Shown here: positions 50,141 through 58,697 of the stretch, piece after piece
Numbering within the stretch: the stretch's first letter is position 1
Layout: every line of letters begins with the position of its first letter
Assembly: GCA_027311945.1 (NCBI GenBank)
Contig: DAICXZ010000003.1
Coordinates: 124,001-188,000, forward strand
DNA from: Erythrobacter sp.
GTDB lineage: Bacteria; Pseudomonadota; Alphaproteobacteria; Sphingomonadales; Sphingomonadaceae
Length of the DNA stretch: 64,000 bases
Direction of reading: 5' to 3'
Program-made: the position numbers and the translations under genes
Notes under the pieces: generated by a model
What the model saw: the letters and a program-made list of their open reading frames with translations, nothing else
Database searches by the model: none
What the model was told of the DNA's origin: nothing

Positions 50141-50764
50141 TCACTTCAGCAGTTTGGCAAAGGCCTTCACGGCCTCAACCTCGTCGCCGTTCCAGACCGC
50201 ACCGGAAACGGCGAGGAAATCGGCCCCGGCCTCGATCAGCGCCGGGGCATTGTCAGGCGTGATCCCGCCGATGGCGACGCAGGGGATTTCAAACAGGTTC
50301 GACCACCAACGCAACAGGTCCACATCGGGCTTGTGCGCGCTCTGCTTGGTGGTGCTGGGGAAGAAAGCCCCGAAGGCGACATAGTCGGCCCCCGCATCGC
50401 CCGCTTCCATCGCCAGATGGCGGCTGGCGTGGCAGGTAACACCGATCTGCACCTCGCGGCCCAGCTCCTCACGCGCCTCACGCGCGTCGCCGTCGCCCTG
50501 CCCGAGATGGACACCGTCGGCCTTGATCCGCTTAGCCAGCGCCACCGAATCGTTGACCACGAAGGCCACATCTCGCGCGCGGCAGATTTCCTGCAAAGGC
50601 GCGGCAAGGCGCGCGGCCTCGTGCTGGTCGACATCCTTCACGCGGAACTGGAAGGCCGCGACCGGGCCTGCATCCAGCGCCCGTTCCAGGCGCGCGGGAA
50701 AGTCGCCCCCCACATCGAGCGGAGAAATCAGGTACAGCGAGCAGCTAGTGGTTGGTGCGTTCAT
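50141..50764 (-). CDS. thiE: Thiamine-phosphate synthase
   Basis: A 207-residue TIM barrel that joins the thiazole and pyrimidine halves of thiamine. It shows FQFRVKDVD near residue 40, VVNDSVALAKRIKADGVHLGQGD, GVTCHASRHL, YVAFGAFFPSTTK and CVAIGGITPDN. The length is normal. No TPP riboswitch was recognised in the 35-base gap to the divergent lipoprotein gene. Its position next to carbon-metabolism genes rather than other thi genes is common in sphingomonads. Confidence 0.93.
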   Translation of the reverse strand: MNAPTTSCSLYLISPLDVGGDFPARLERALDAGPVAAFQFRVKDVDQHEAARLAAPLQEICRARDVAFVVNDSVALAKRIKADGVHLGQGDGDAREAREELGREVQIGVTCHASRHLAMEAGDAGADYVAFGAFFPSTTKQSAHKPDVDLLRWWSNLFEIPCVAIGGITPDNAPALIEAGADFLAVSGAVWNGDEVEAVKAFAKLLK

Positions 50765-50799
50765 CCTCAGGCCATTAGCAATCGGGCAGCAACACGCAA

Positions 50800-51192
50800 A
50801 TGACCTTCAACACTCTTCTCACGCCAATCGCCCTTGCTGTCGTCCTGAGTGGCTGCGCGATCATTCCGCAGGCCAGCGCGCCCGCTCTGCCAGCAGGCAG
50901 CACCGTGGCGCTCAACGATAGCGTGGCGGTCGGCCCGCTGGTGGCAACCCCGCTCAAGGTGGTGGAGGACAGCCGCTGCCCGATGAACGCGCGCTGCATC
51001 CGGGCCGGGGAGGCGATTGTGACCACCCGAGTGAGCGATGGAGAGCGCACCGTCACCGCTGATCTCACGCTGGGAGAACCGGCGCAGGCGCTGGGCTACG
51101 CGGTGCGTTTGTCGAGTGTCACGCCGGCGAGGATGACCAACACCACCCTCGCCGCACGCGACTATCGTTTCACCTACGAACTGGCCGAGTAA
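50800..51192 (+). CDS. Small lipoprotein, function unknown
   Basis: A 130-residue predicted lipoprotein with lipobox VLSG-C19. The mature domain is beta-rich and has a paired-cysteine segment, VEDSRCPMNARCIRAGEA, seen in many small periplasmic proteins of unknown role. The stop codon abuts the stop of the convergent fda gene with no base between them. Only 35 bases separate it from the divergent thiE. Confidence 0.78.
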   Translation: MTFNTLLTPIALAVVLSGCAIIPQASAPALPAGSTVALNDSVAVGPLVATPLKVVEDSRCPMNARCIRAGEAIVTTRVSDGERTVTADLTLGEPAQALGYAVRLSSVTPARMTNTTLAARDYRFTYELAE

Positions 51193-52083
51193 TCATCCGG
51201 CAATCGAGGCGTCGCAGATCGAGCCGATCGCTTCGCCCAGAGCGGCGTCGAATTCGGCGTCGCTCATCTGCGCGCGCAGATCGCCCAGCAGCGCGCGGCT
51301 GAAGCTCGCGATCATGCCGGTGTTCTTGGCCAGCTCGACACAGGCCTCGTCGCGGGTGAAGCCGCCCGAGAGCGCCACGACCTTGAGCACCTTGGGATGG
51401 TCAACCAGTTCCTTGTACTGGTTCGCCTTGGCCGGGATCGAGAGCTTCAGCATCACCTGCTTGCCCTCCTCCAGCGCTTCGAGCTGCTTGAGAATTTCGT
51501 TCTTGAGGATCTCTTCGCCTTCCTCGCGGTCTTCGGCGGTGATCGTGTACTCGGGTTCGAGGATCGGCATCATGCCATGCGCGATCACCTGTTCGCCCAC
51601 AGCGAACTGCTGCGCAACGATCGCGGCAATGCCCTCGGGGTTGGCCGCATTGATTACCGAGCGTTCCTTGGTGCCATAGACGCCGAGCGCCTTGGCACGG
51701 GTCAGCAGCGCATAGAGATCGGGCATCGACTTCATCAGCTGGACGCCGTTGGCTTCCTCCTCGAGGCCCTTGTCGATCTTGATGAAGGGGGCAACACCCT
51801 TGTCAAGCAGCGCGGCGGGGGTGGGTTTTCCGCCGACTTCGCCGTCCATCGTCTTCTCGAACAGGATCGCGCCGAGAATCTTCTGGCCGGTGAAAGCCGG
51901 GCTCGAAATGATGCGCGAGCGCATTTCGTGGATCTTGGCGAACATCTCGTCGTCGCCGTTCCACTCGTCATCGGCCACGCCATAGGCGTGCAGCGCCTTG
52001 GGGGTGGAACCGCCCGACTGGTCGAGCGCGGCGATAAAGCCCTGCCCGGCAGCAATCTTCTGCGTGATCTGATCGGTATTCAT
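51193..52083 (-). CDS. fda: Class I fructose-bisphosphate aldolase
   Basis: A 296-residue Schiff-base aldolase that cleaves fructose 1,6-bisphosphate to two triose phosphates, or runs in reverse in gluconeogenesis. It has the N-terminal ALDQSGGSTPKAL, FEKTMDGEV, the FIKIDKGLEEE segment, and the Schiff-base Lys in MLKLSIP. This is the bacterial short class I type rather than the zinc class II enzyme. It is the last of the tkt-gap-pgk-fda series, 131 bases after pgk. Confidence 0.95.
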   Translation of the reverse strand: MNTDQITQKIAAGQGFIAALDQSGGSTPKALHAYGVADDEWNGDDEMFAKIHEMRSRIISSPAFTGQKILGAILFEKTMDGEVGGKPTPAALLDKGVAPFIKIDKGLEEEANGVQLMKSMPDLYALLTRAKALGVYGTKERSVINAANPEGIAAIVAQQFAVGEQVIAHGMMPILEPEYTITAEDREEGEEILKNEILKQLEALEEGKQVMLKLSIPAKANQYKELVDHPKVLKVVALSGGFTRDEACVELAKNTGMIASFSRALLGDLRAQMSDAEFDAALGEAIGSICDASIAG

Positions 52084-52167
52084 GGCGCCTACTTCTCCTC
52101 AAGTAATTGGCAAGCGCCTGTTATGGCGCATTTCGCGCCTGCACAACCGGTCAGATCATCGCCGCCC

Positions 52168-52187
52168 GTCCCGTCATGCGACGGGAC
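52168..52187. repeat. Short perfect hairpin between pgk and fda
   Basis: GTCCCGTC (52168-52175) and GACGGGAC (52180-52187) form a perfect eight-pair stem with an ATGC loop. There is no T-run. It may be a processing or stabilising element in the pgk-fda transcript, or a chance palindrome. Confidence 0.35.
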
Positions 52188-52214
52188 AGTTCGGGAGACA
52201 GACTCAAGCTTGGC

Positions 52215-53420
52215 TCAACCGCGCTGAAGCGCCGCAACGCCGGGCAATTCCTTGCCTTCCATCCACTCAAGGAAAGCACCGCCCGCGGTGGAGATATAGG
52301 TCACCTGGTCGGTCACGCCGGCATGGGCCATGGCCGCCACGGTATCGCCGCCACCAGCCACCGAAATGAGCGAGCCCTCCTGCGTCAACGCAGCTGCGGT
52401 TCGTGCCAGAGCCACGGTGGCCGCATCGAACGGTTCCATCTCGAAGGCGCCCAGCGGGCCATTCCAGACCAGCGTGCGGCAGGTCTTGAGCACATCGCCC
52501 AGCGCCTCGACAGCCTGCGGCCCGACATCGAGGATCATCTCGTCGGCAGCCACCTCATGCACGTTGCAGACCCGGTAGCTGGCAGGATTAGCGGCAAATT
52601 CCTTTGCCACCGCCACATCGTAAGGCAGATGGATCGTGCAGCCCGTCCGGTCTGCCGCCTCCATGATGGCATTGGCGGTCTCGACCAGATCGTGCTCGCA
52701 CAGGCTCTTGCCGACGTCGATGCCCTTGGCAGCGAGGAAGGTGTTGGCCATGCCGCCGCCGATAATCAGATGCTGGACCTTGGCCGACAGATTTTCGAGC
52801 ACGGCCAGCTTCGAGCTGACCTTGGCCCCGCCCACTACGGCCGCAACCGGCGGCTGAGGATTGCCGAGCGCGGCATCGAGCGCTTCCAGCTCTTTCTGCA
52901 TCGAGCGCCCGGCGTAGGCGGGCAACAGATGCGCAAGACCCTCGGTGCTGGCATGGGCGCGGTGCGCGGCAGAGAAAGCGTCGTTGACGTAAAAGTCACC
53001 GTTGGCCGCGATGGCCTTGGCGAAGCCGGCGTCGTTTGCCTCCTCACCCGGCCAGAAGCGGGTATTCTCGAGCATGCCGATGTCGCCAGGCCCGAGGATG
53101 TCGACGGCCTGCTCCACCACTGGCCCTGCGACCTCGGGGATGAACATGACCTCGCGGCCGAGCACGTCCTCGATAGCGCCCTGCACCATGCTGATCGACA
53201 TGGTCGAATTGCGCTGGCCCTTGGGGCGGCCGAAGTGGGCGAGCAACAGAACCTTGGCACCGCGATCGGCCAGTTCGAGGATGGTGGGAGCGACCGCGCG
53301 GGCGCGAGTGAGATCGGTCGCCAATCCGTCCGCCATCGGCAGGTTGAGATCGACCCGGACCAGCGCGCGCTGGCCAGAAAGATCATCAGGAAGATCGTCT
53401 AGGGTTTTGAAACTAGCCAT
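52215..53420 (-). CDS. pgk: Phosphoglycerate kinase
   Basis: A 401-residue two-domain kinase producing ATP from 1,3-bisphosphoglycerate. N-domain signatures are RALVRVDLNLPMADG, LLLAHFGRPKG and LENTRFWPGEE. The C-domain has GGAKVSSKLAVLENL, WNGPLGAFEMEPFDAAT and the ATP-site ISVAGGGDTVAAMAHAG. I start at 53420 (MASFKTLDDL). A longer reading would run through the palindromic repeat element upstream. Confidence 0.97.
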   Translation of the reverse strand: MASFKTLDDLPDDLSGQRALVRVDLNLPMADGLATDLTRARAVAPTILELADRGAKVLLLAHFGRPKGQRNSTMSISMVQGAIEDVLGREVMFIPEVAGPVVEQAVDILGPGDIGMLENTRFWPGEEANDAGFAKAIAANGDFYVNDAFSAAHRAHASTEGLAHLLPAYAGRSMQKELEALDAALGNPQPPVAAVVGGAKVSSKLAVLENLSAKVQHLIIGGGMANTFLAAKGIDVGKSLCEHDLVETANAIMEAADRTGCTIHLPYDVAVAKEFAANPASYRVCNVHEVAADEMILDVGPQAVEALGDVLKTCRTLVWNGPLGAFEMEPFDAATVALARTAAALTQEGSLISVAGGGDTVAAMAHAGVTDQVTYISTAGGAFLEWMEGKELPGVAALQRG

Positions 53421-53434
53421 AAAGTGCTCCGAAC

Positions 53435-53556
53435 CCCCTCCCGCTGGCGGGAGGGGTAGTGAGACTTGGCAGCTTGCCTGCCTAGTCGCAACGGGGTGGG
53501 CCTTGCGGCCCAGCGCTTCGCGCCCCACCCCCGGCCCCTCCCGCAGGCGGGAGGGG
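53435..53556. repeat. REP-like palindromic repeat pair between gap and pgk
   Basis: Two near-identical palindromes, each CCCCTCCCGC plus a two-base loop plus GCGGGAGGGG, lie at 53435-53456 and 53535-53556, exactly 100 bases apart. Between them GGGGTGGG (53493-53500) can pair with CCCACCCC (53524-53531). The whole unit could fold into a large cruciform. It fills nearly all of the gap between gap and pgk. Similar GC-rich palindromes are scattered in many sphingomonad genomes. Confidence 0.75.
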
Positions 53557-53567
53557 AGGTCTGATGC

Positions 53568-54575
53568 TTAGAGGAACTTCGCCATCACGCCCGCAGTGTC
53601 GATCATGCGGTTCGAGAAGCCCCACTCGTTGTCGTACCACGAGACGACGCGGGCAAGCTTGCCTTCCATCACCGAGGTTTCGAGGCTGTCGACAGTCGAG
53701 CTGGCCGGATGGTGGTTGAAGTCCGAGCTGACCAGCGGCTGGTCGGTATAGTCGAGCACACCCTTCATCGCGCCCTCGGCAGCAGCCTTGAGTGCTTCGT
53801 TCAGTTCCTCAGCCGAGGTATCACGACCGGGGGTGAAGACGAGGTCGATAAGGCTGACGTTTGGCGTCGGCACACGCACCGACGATCCATCCAGCTTGCC
53901 CTTCAGCTCGGGCAGCACCAGGCCGACGGCGCGGGCAGCGCCGGTGGTGGTCGGGATCATGTTCTGCGCACCGCCACGGGCACGGCGCATGTCCGAATGC
54001 ATCTGATCGAGCATGCGCTGGTCGTTGGTGTAGCTGTGGATCGTGGTCATGAAGCCACGCTCGATCCCGACGAGATCGTTCAGCACCTTGGCCACCGGCG
54101 AAAGGCAGTTGGTGGTGCAGCTGGCGTTCGACACGATGATGTCGTCGGCGGTCAGAATCTCATGGTTCACGCCGTAAACCACAGTGGCCGAAACACCCGT
54201 GGCCGGGGCCGAGATCAGCACGCGCTTGGCGCCTGCATCAAGGTGCGGCTTGGCGGCATCGTGGCTCTGGAAGAAGCCCGTGCATTCAAGCACTATATCG
54301 ACGCCCATGTCCTTGTGCGGCAGCTTGCCCGGATCACGCTCGGAGGTGACGGCGATGGTCTTGCCGTTCACAACGAGGTTGGTGCCATCGACCGAAACGG
54401 TGCCGGGGAAACGGCCATGGGTCGAATCGAAGCCGAACAGCAGTGCGTTCGCCTTGGTGTCGGCCAGATCGTTAATCGCCACGAGTTCGAGGTCGTGGTC
54501 GCTGCGCTCGAGAATGGCGCGCGCCACGAGGCGTCCGATACGCCCGAAACCGTTGATCGCTACCTTAGTCGCCAT
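53568..54575 (-). CDS. gap: Glyceraldehyde-3-phosphate dehydrogenase
   Basis: A 335-residue NAD(P)-dependent enzyme. The Rossmann start [19 protein letters not shown] and the catalytic Cys-His region [19 protein letters not shown] are intact, as are [16 protein letters not shown] and [13 protein letters not shown]. The residue after the second strand ([12 protein letters not shown]) suggests NAD preference. It lies 15 bases after tkt and 147 before pgk. Confidence 0.97.
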   Translation of the reverse strand: MATKVAINGFGRIGRLVARAILERSDHDLELVAINDLADTKANALLFGFDSTHGRFPGTVSVDGTNLVVNGKTIAVTSERDPGKLPHKDMGVDIVLECTGFFQSHDAAKPHLDAGAKRVLISAPATGVSATVVYGVNHEILTADDIIVSNASCTTNCLSPVAKVLNDLVGIERGFMTTIHSYTNDQRMLDQMHSDMRRARGGAQNMIPTTTGAARAVGLVLPELKGKLDGSSVRVPTPNVSLIDLVFTPGRDTSAEELNEALKAAAEGAMKGVLDYTDQPLVSSDFNHHPASSTVDSLETSVMEGKLARVVSWYDNEWGFSNRMIDTAGVMAKFL

Positions 54576-54590
54576 GGTAAGAACTCCTGC

Positions 54591-56588
54591 TTATGCGTTC
54601 AATTTTTTGATGATCTGCGGGACAATCTTGTCCGCGCTGAAACCGAAGTGTTCGAACAGAGTCGCCGCCGGGGCCGAAGCGCCGAAGCGATCGAGCCCGA
54701 TGTTGAGGCCATTGCGCCCGGTGAAGCGTTCCCAGCCCTGGGTCACGCCCGCCTCGACCGAAACGATCAGTGCATCGGCCGGCAGCAGCTCGTCCTGATA
54801 GGCAGCGTCCTGCGCGCCGAATAGGTCGAGACAGGGCGCGCTGACCACGTCGGCACCAATGCCCTGCGCTTCGAGCGATTTGGCGGTATCAAGCGCCACG
54901 GAGACTTCGGAGCCGGTGGCGATCAGCACCACCTTGCGCGCAGCTTCGGCACCTTTGAGGCGATAGGCACCCTTGGCCGAGCGGTTGCTGGCCGGGGTCC
55001 ACTCGGCATCGCCGTCGCCGCGCACCGGCGGCAGGTTCTGACGCGACAGCGCCAGCACCGAGGGCGTTCCGGGGGTCTGCAAGGAGAGCGCCCAGCACTC
55101 CGCCGTCTCGATGGCATCAGCCGGACGGAACACGTTCAGGTTCGGGATCAGGCGCAGGCTCATCACCTGCTCGACCGGCTGGTGGGTCGGGCCGTCTTCG
55201 CCAAGGCCGATGCTGTCATGCGTCAGCACATAGACAACCCCAGCCTGCTGCAATGCCGAAAGACGGATCGCGTTGCGGGCATAGTCGGAGAAGATCAGAA
55301 AGGTACCGCCATAGGGCAGCACGCCGCCATGTAGGAACATGCCGTTCATCGCCGCGGCCATGCCGAACTCGCGGATGCCGTAATAGACATAGCGGCCCGA
55401 ATAGTCCTCAGCGGTGAGCGGCGTGGTGAACTTGGTCTTGGTGTTGTTCGAACCGGTGAGATCGGCCGAACCGCCGATCAGCTGCTCGATCTGCTCGGTA
55501 AGCGGGCCGAGCGCCATTTCGCTGGCCTTGCGGCTGGCGACCTTGGGCGGCTCTGCCGCGAGCGCGCGGATATGGTCCTGCAGCGCGGGGCCCGCCTTGT
55601 CGGCAACACTGGCGAGCTGCGCGGTAAGCGCCTCGGTCTTGCCGCTCTGGGCCAGCCGGTCTTCCCAGGCGCGGCGCGTTTCGGCGCCCTTCGTGCCCAC
55701 TGCGCGCCACGCGGAGACGATCTCCTCCGGGATCACGAACGGAGCGTGCGGCCAGCTCAGTTCGACGCGCGCGGCGGCGATCTCGTCACCGCCGAGCGGC
55801 GAGCCGTGGATGCCCGAAGTGCCCTGCTTGTTGGGCGCGCCCTTGCCGATCACGGTCTTGCAGGCGACGATCGAGGGGCGCGGATCGGCCGCAGCTTCGG
55901 CCAGCGCGCGCTTGATATCGGCCGGGTCGTGGCCGTCGCAGCTGGTGGTGTGCCAGCCGGTCGCGGTATAGCGGGCGAGCACGTCTTCCGAAGAGGACAG
56001 GCCGACCTTTCCGTCAATTGTGACGTTGTTGTCGTCCCACAGCACGTTGAGGTTGCCGAGCTTCAAGTGGCCCGCAAGGCCGATGGCCTCGTGGTTGATG
56101 CCTTCCATCAGGCAGCCGTCGCCCGCCAGCACCCAGGTCTTGTGGTCGATCACCTCGTTGCCGAACTTGGCGTTGAGGTGCCGCTCGGCAATTGCCATGC
56201 CGACGCCCATCGCGAGGCCCTGCCCGAGCGGCCCAGTGGTGCATTCGATACCGTCGATCAGGAAGTTCTCCGGGTGCCCGGCGCAAGGGCTGCCTAGCTG
56301 GCGGAAGTTCTTGATGTCGTCGAGCGTTGGGGATTCGTATCCGGTCAGCCACATCAGCGAGTAAATCAGCATCGACCCGTGGCCTGCCGAGAGCACGAAA
56401 CGGTCGCGGTCGGGCCAGGCCGGATCGGCGGGATCGTATTTGAGGAAATCGGAATAAAGGACTGTGGCGACGTCCGCCATGCCCATCGGCATGCCCGGAT
56501 GGCCAATATTGGCGGCCTCGACCGCGTCCATCGACAGCGCGCGGATGGCGTTGGCCATGTCGGTGAAGCTGACTTCCTGCTCGCTCAT
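54591..56588 (-). CDS. tkt: Transketolase
   Basis: A 665-residue thiamine-diphosphate enzyme moving two-carbon units in the pentose phosphate pathway. The TPP motif is GDGCLMEGINHEAIGLAGHL, ending in DDNNVTIDG. The N-terminus has ANIGHPGMPMGMADVATVLY, and the second domain has YYGIREFGMAAAMNGM and HDSIGLGEDGPTHQPVEQ. The length is normal. With gap, pgk and fda it forms a leftward block. No RuBisCO or phosphoribulokinase gene is present, so a Calvin-cycle role is not indicated. Confidence 0.97.
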   Translation of the reverse strand: MSEQEVSFTDMANAIRALSMDAVEAANIGHPGMPMGMADVATVLYSDFLKYDPADPAWPDRDRFVLSAGHGSMLIYSLMWLTGYESPTLDDIKNFRQLGSPCAGHPENFLIDGIECTTGPLGQGLAMGVGMAIAERHLNAKFGNEVIDHKTWVLAGDGCLMEGINHEAIGLAGHLKLGNLNVLWDDNNVTIDGKVGLSSSEDVLARYTATGWHTTSCDGHDPADIKRALAEAAADPRPSIVACKTVIGKGAPNKQGTSGIHGSPLGGDEIAAARVELSWPHAPFVIPEEIVSAWRAVGTKGAETRRAWEDRLAQSGKTEALTAQLASVADKAGPALQDHIRALAAEPPKVASRKASEMALGPLTEQIEQLIGGSADLTGSNNTKTKFTTPLTAEDYSGRYVYYGIREFGMAAAMNGMFLHGGVLPYGGTFLIFSDYARNAIRLSALQQAGVVYVLTHDSIGLGEDGPTHQPVEQVMSLRLIPNLNVFRPADAIETAECWALSLQTPGTPSVLALSRQNLPPVRGDGDAEWTPASNRSAKGAYRLKGAEAARKVVLIATGSEVSVALDTAKSLEAQGIGADVVSAPCLDLFGAQDAAYQDELLPADALIVSVEAGVTQGWERFTGRNGLNIGLDRFGASAPAATLFEHFGFSADKIVPQIIKKLNA

Positions 56589-56789
56589 TCGCTATTTCCC
56601 CGGTTGGTTCTGGCCCAAAGACAAAGGTGGCCGAATCGGATGGCGGCTGTGTGAGCAGACACAGGCCCCTCGTCAAGCGCAGCCGGGCCAGCCGCCGCCA
56701 GGGAGTGCTTTTGCGGCATCGCCCGATTATTCACATATTTGCACTTTGCACCTTTGCCTAGGCCGGGCTTCGGCGGCTATATAGCGTTA

Positions 56790-57044
56790 ATGGAAGGTGA
56801 TCGCATCGCGCAGGCCAGAGCCCGGATCGAGGCGGCAGCGGCCCGGATTGAGGCCGCCGCAGGCGAACTTGCGGGCGCGCGCCATGCTGGAGATCCGGAG
56901 CTGGAGGCGCGCTACAACGCCTTGCGCGCCGAGGCGGAGGAAGCGCTGGCCGGGCTCGACATGCTGATCACCCGGCTTGACCCTGACAATTACGATCAGC
57001 TGACGAGCAATGATGGCCCGCAAGCAATGAGCACCGATCAGTGA
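56790..57044 (+). CDS. Small coiled-coil protein upstream of zapA
   Basis: An 84-residue protein made mainly of an Ala/Glu/Arg-rich helix (AQARARIEAAAARIEAAAGE), continuing through ARYNALRAEAEEALAGLDM, then a polar end. It overlaps the zapA GTG start by four bases (GTGA), so the two are made together. A role in division next to ZapA is plausible but rests on context only. The start at 56790 excludes an upstream extension through non-coding-looking sequence. Confidence 0.75.
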   Translation: MEGDRIAQARARIEAAAARIEAAAGELAGARHAGDPELEARYNALRAEAEEALAGLDMLITRLDPDNYDQLTSNDGPQAMSTDQ

Positions 57045-57346
57045 GCAATGTCACCATCGCCATCGCCGGGCGGCAATATACCGTCGCCTGCGACGCGGGC
57101 GAGGAAGCCCATGTGGAGCGACTCGGCGCTCTGATCGACGGCAAGATTGCCGGTATGGGCTCCACCGTCGGCCAGCCCGAAGCACGGCTGTTGCTCTATG
57201 CCGCCCTGCTGCTCGCCGATGAGGCGCAGGAAGCGACCGAACGGGCGCGCGCGGCAGAGGAAGCACAGGCGCAAGACTACGAAGCGACCGCCGCGCGGCT
57301 TGAAGCGTTAGCGGGACAGCTTGAGAATGCCGGGCAACGTCCCTAA
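57041..57346 (+). CDS. zapA: Cell division protein ZapA
   Basis: A 101-residue FtsZ-associated protein that bundles FtsZ filaments in the Z ring. The N-terminal VTIAIAGRQYTVACDAGEEA and HVERLGALIDGKI match the ZapA domain. The rest (LLLYAALLLADEAQEATERA and on) is a coiled coil for tetramer formation. The start is a GTG at 57041 inside the stop of the preceding gene. 6S RNA and fau follow, the same order as in E. coli. Confidence 0.9.
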   Translation: MSNVTIAIAGRQYTVACDAGEEAHVERLGALIDGKIAGMGSTVGQPEARLLLYAALLLADEAQEATERARAAEEAQAQDYEATAARLEALAGQLENAGQRP

Positions 57347-57354
57347 ATAGGCAT

Positions 57355-57515
57355 CGGCGGGACTGTCCGGCACGAGCCCATGAACATCCCTGAGGCTATA
57401 AGCAATCCAAGGGAGTTGTCCCTACTGGAACCCTGGTTCCGGATATACGGCGCCCACCTGACCCAAAGGCGTCAGAGGATTTCGCGGCAAAACGACCCAT
57501 GATGGTTCCGCCACT
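57355..57515 (+). ncRNA. ssrS: 6S RNA (SsrS)
   Basis: 6S RNA mimics an open promoter and binds the sigma-70 holoenzyme in stationary phase. The stretch lies between zapA and fau, the classical ssrS site, and has no coding potential. It contains ATCCCTGAGG (57387 region), the hairpin GGAACC-CT-GGTTCC (57427-57440), and GGCGCCCACCTG (57449 region), which I recall from alphaproteobacterial 6S RNAs. The ends are approximate. A covariance-model scan would set them. Confidence 0.75.
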
Positions 57516-57587
57516 CGAATTATTGCGCGCTACCGCTTCGCTGCAAGAGCGCGCGATTTTCGCGCTACCGCTCCCCCTCCCTCCATG

Positions 57588-57682
57588 CCCGCTCGCCCTG
57601 AGCTTGTCGAAGGGCTGTCTTTCCTGCATGCGCTGAAGCCAGTGAACAAGGACAATCCTTCGACAAGCTCAGGATGAGCGGG
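57588..57682. repeat. Inverted repeat of the GAGCTTGTCGAAGG type
   Basis: A 26-base arm at 57588-57613, containing CCTGAGCTTGTCGAAGG, is repeated in inverse orientation at 57657-57682 as CCTTCGACAAGCTCAGG, with 24 of 26 positions complementary. The spacer is 43 bases. This motif is a well-known dispersed intergenic repeat in sphingomonads and some other proteobacteria. It lies between 6S RNA and fau and could form a strong hairpin. Confidence 0.85.
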
Positions 57683-57712
57683 AGAAGGCATGAGACTGGT
57701 GCCGGAATTGTG

Positions 57713-58294
57713 ATGACCATAGCCGAACAGAAAGCCGCACTGCGCAAAGAGTTGCGCAAGGCCCGCCGCGACCACGCCGCCGCGCTTCCGCGCGAGGTTT
57801 CCGCGCTGGTCTTTGCGCGCCCGCCTGCCCCGGTGCTCGACATGGTGCCCGAGGGCGCGACCATAGGCCTCTACCGCGCCGATGCGGGCGAGGCTCCGGC
57901 AGGCGGCTACATCCGCTTCTTCCACGAGCGAGGCCACCCCATCGCCCTCCCCCGCGTCACCACGATGGACGCGCCGATGACATTCCACCTCCACACCGAC
58001 CCCTACGAGGAAAGCGACCTGGTCGCCGGGCCGCTCGGCCTGCGCCAGCCCGCCGAGGATGCGCCTGTGGTCGTGCCCGAGGTATTGTTCATGCCGCTGG
58101 TGGGCTTCACCGCAGATGGCGACCGACTGGGGCAAGGCGGCGGCTTTTACGACCGCTGGCTGGCCGCGCATCCCGCCACGGTGGCCATCGGCATGGCCTG
58201 GGACATCCAGTGCGTCGACACCCTGCCGGTTGAGGACCACGACATGCCGCTGAAAGCCATCGTCACCTCCACGCGCATCTACGGGCCGTTCTGA
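57713..58294 (+). CDS. fau: 5-formyltetrahydrofolate cyclo-ligase
   Basis: A 193-residue ATP-dependent enzyme that recycles 5-formyltetrahydrofolate to methenyl-tetrahydrofolate. The N-terminal KAALRKELRKARRDH and the substrate/ATP motif RLGQGGGFYDRWLA match the family. I chose the ATG at 57713 (MTIAEQKAAL). Its neighbour order zapA-ssrS-fau matches E. coli zapA-ssrS-ygfA. The stop shares a base with the next gene's ATG. Confidence 0.94.
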   Translation: MTIAEQKAALRKELRKARRDHAAALPREVSALVFARPPAPVLDMVPEGATIGLYRADAGEAPAGGYIRFFHERGHPIALPRVTTMDAPMTFHLHTDPYEESDLVAGPLGLRQPAEDAPVVVPEVLFMPLVGFTADGDRLGQGGGFYDRWLAAHPATVAIGMAWDIQCVDTLPVEDHDMPLKAIVTSTRIYGPF

Positions 58295-58509
58295 TGCGCA
58301 CAGAGCCAACCTGGCGCATCCCGGTGGGGGTGATCGGCCTGACCATCGCCATCGCGATCTATTGCATCGTGGTGGCCCGCTATGTGCCCGAACTGATCGG
58401 CGGCTGGCACGCACTGCTGCAAACGCCGGTTTACATTGTGCTGGGGCTGGTCTGGCTGCTGCCGCTCAGGCGCTTCCTGATATGGATGGAAACCGGGCGC
58501 TGGGGGTGA
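58294..58509 (+). CDS. DUF2842 small membrane protein
   Basis: A 71-residue inner-membrane protein with two helices (about 10-30 and 43-58). The WHALLQTPVYIVLGLVWLLP and RFLIWMETGRWG segments fit DUF2842, an alphaproteobacterial family of unknown role. It is coupled to fau by a TGATG overlap. Confidence 0.85.
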   Translation: MRTEPTWRIPVGVIGLTIAIAIYCIVVARYVPELIGGWHALLQTPVYIVLGLVWLLPLRRFLIWMETGRWG

Positions 58510-58697
58510 TGGTCGCCAGGTGGCGGCTGTCTCACTGTTGGCACATTAAATAAACTGACCGCTATCAAGCTCATGCTTGTTTTGACGGTTTCCATGTGCC
58601 TTGCCCAATGCCTCGAACGCCCCCTATCATGCCCGAGCCTTCTCCGAGGTCGCGCGACGGTCGCCCTCCTGCGGATTGAACTTCTGAGGGGAGTGAC

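Noticed and set aside
50765-50799. TPP riboswitch before thiE
   Set aside because: The gap to the divergent gene is only 35 bases and shows no THI-box sequence.
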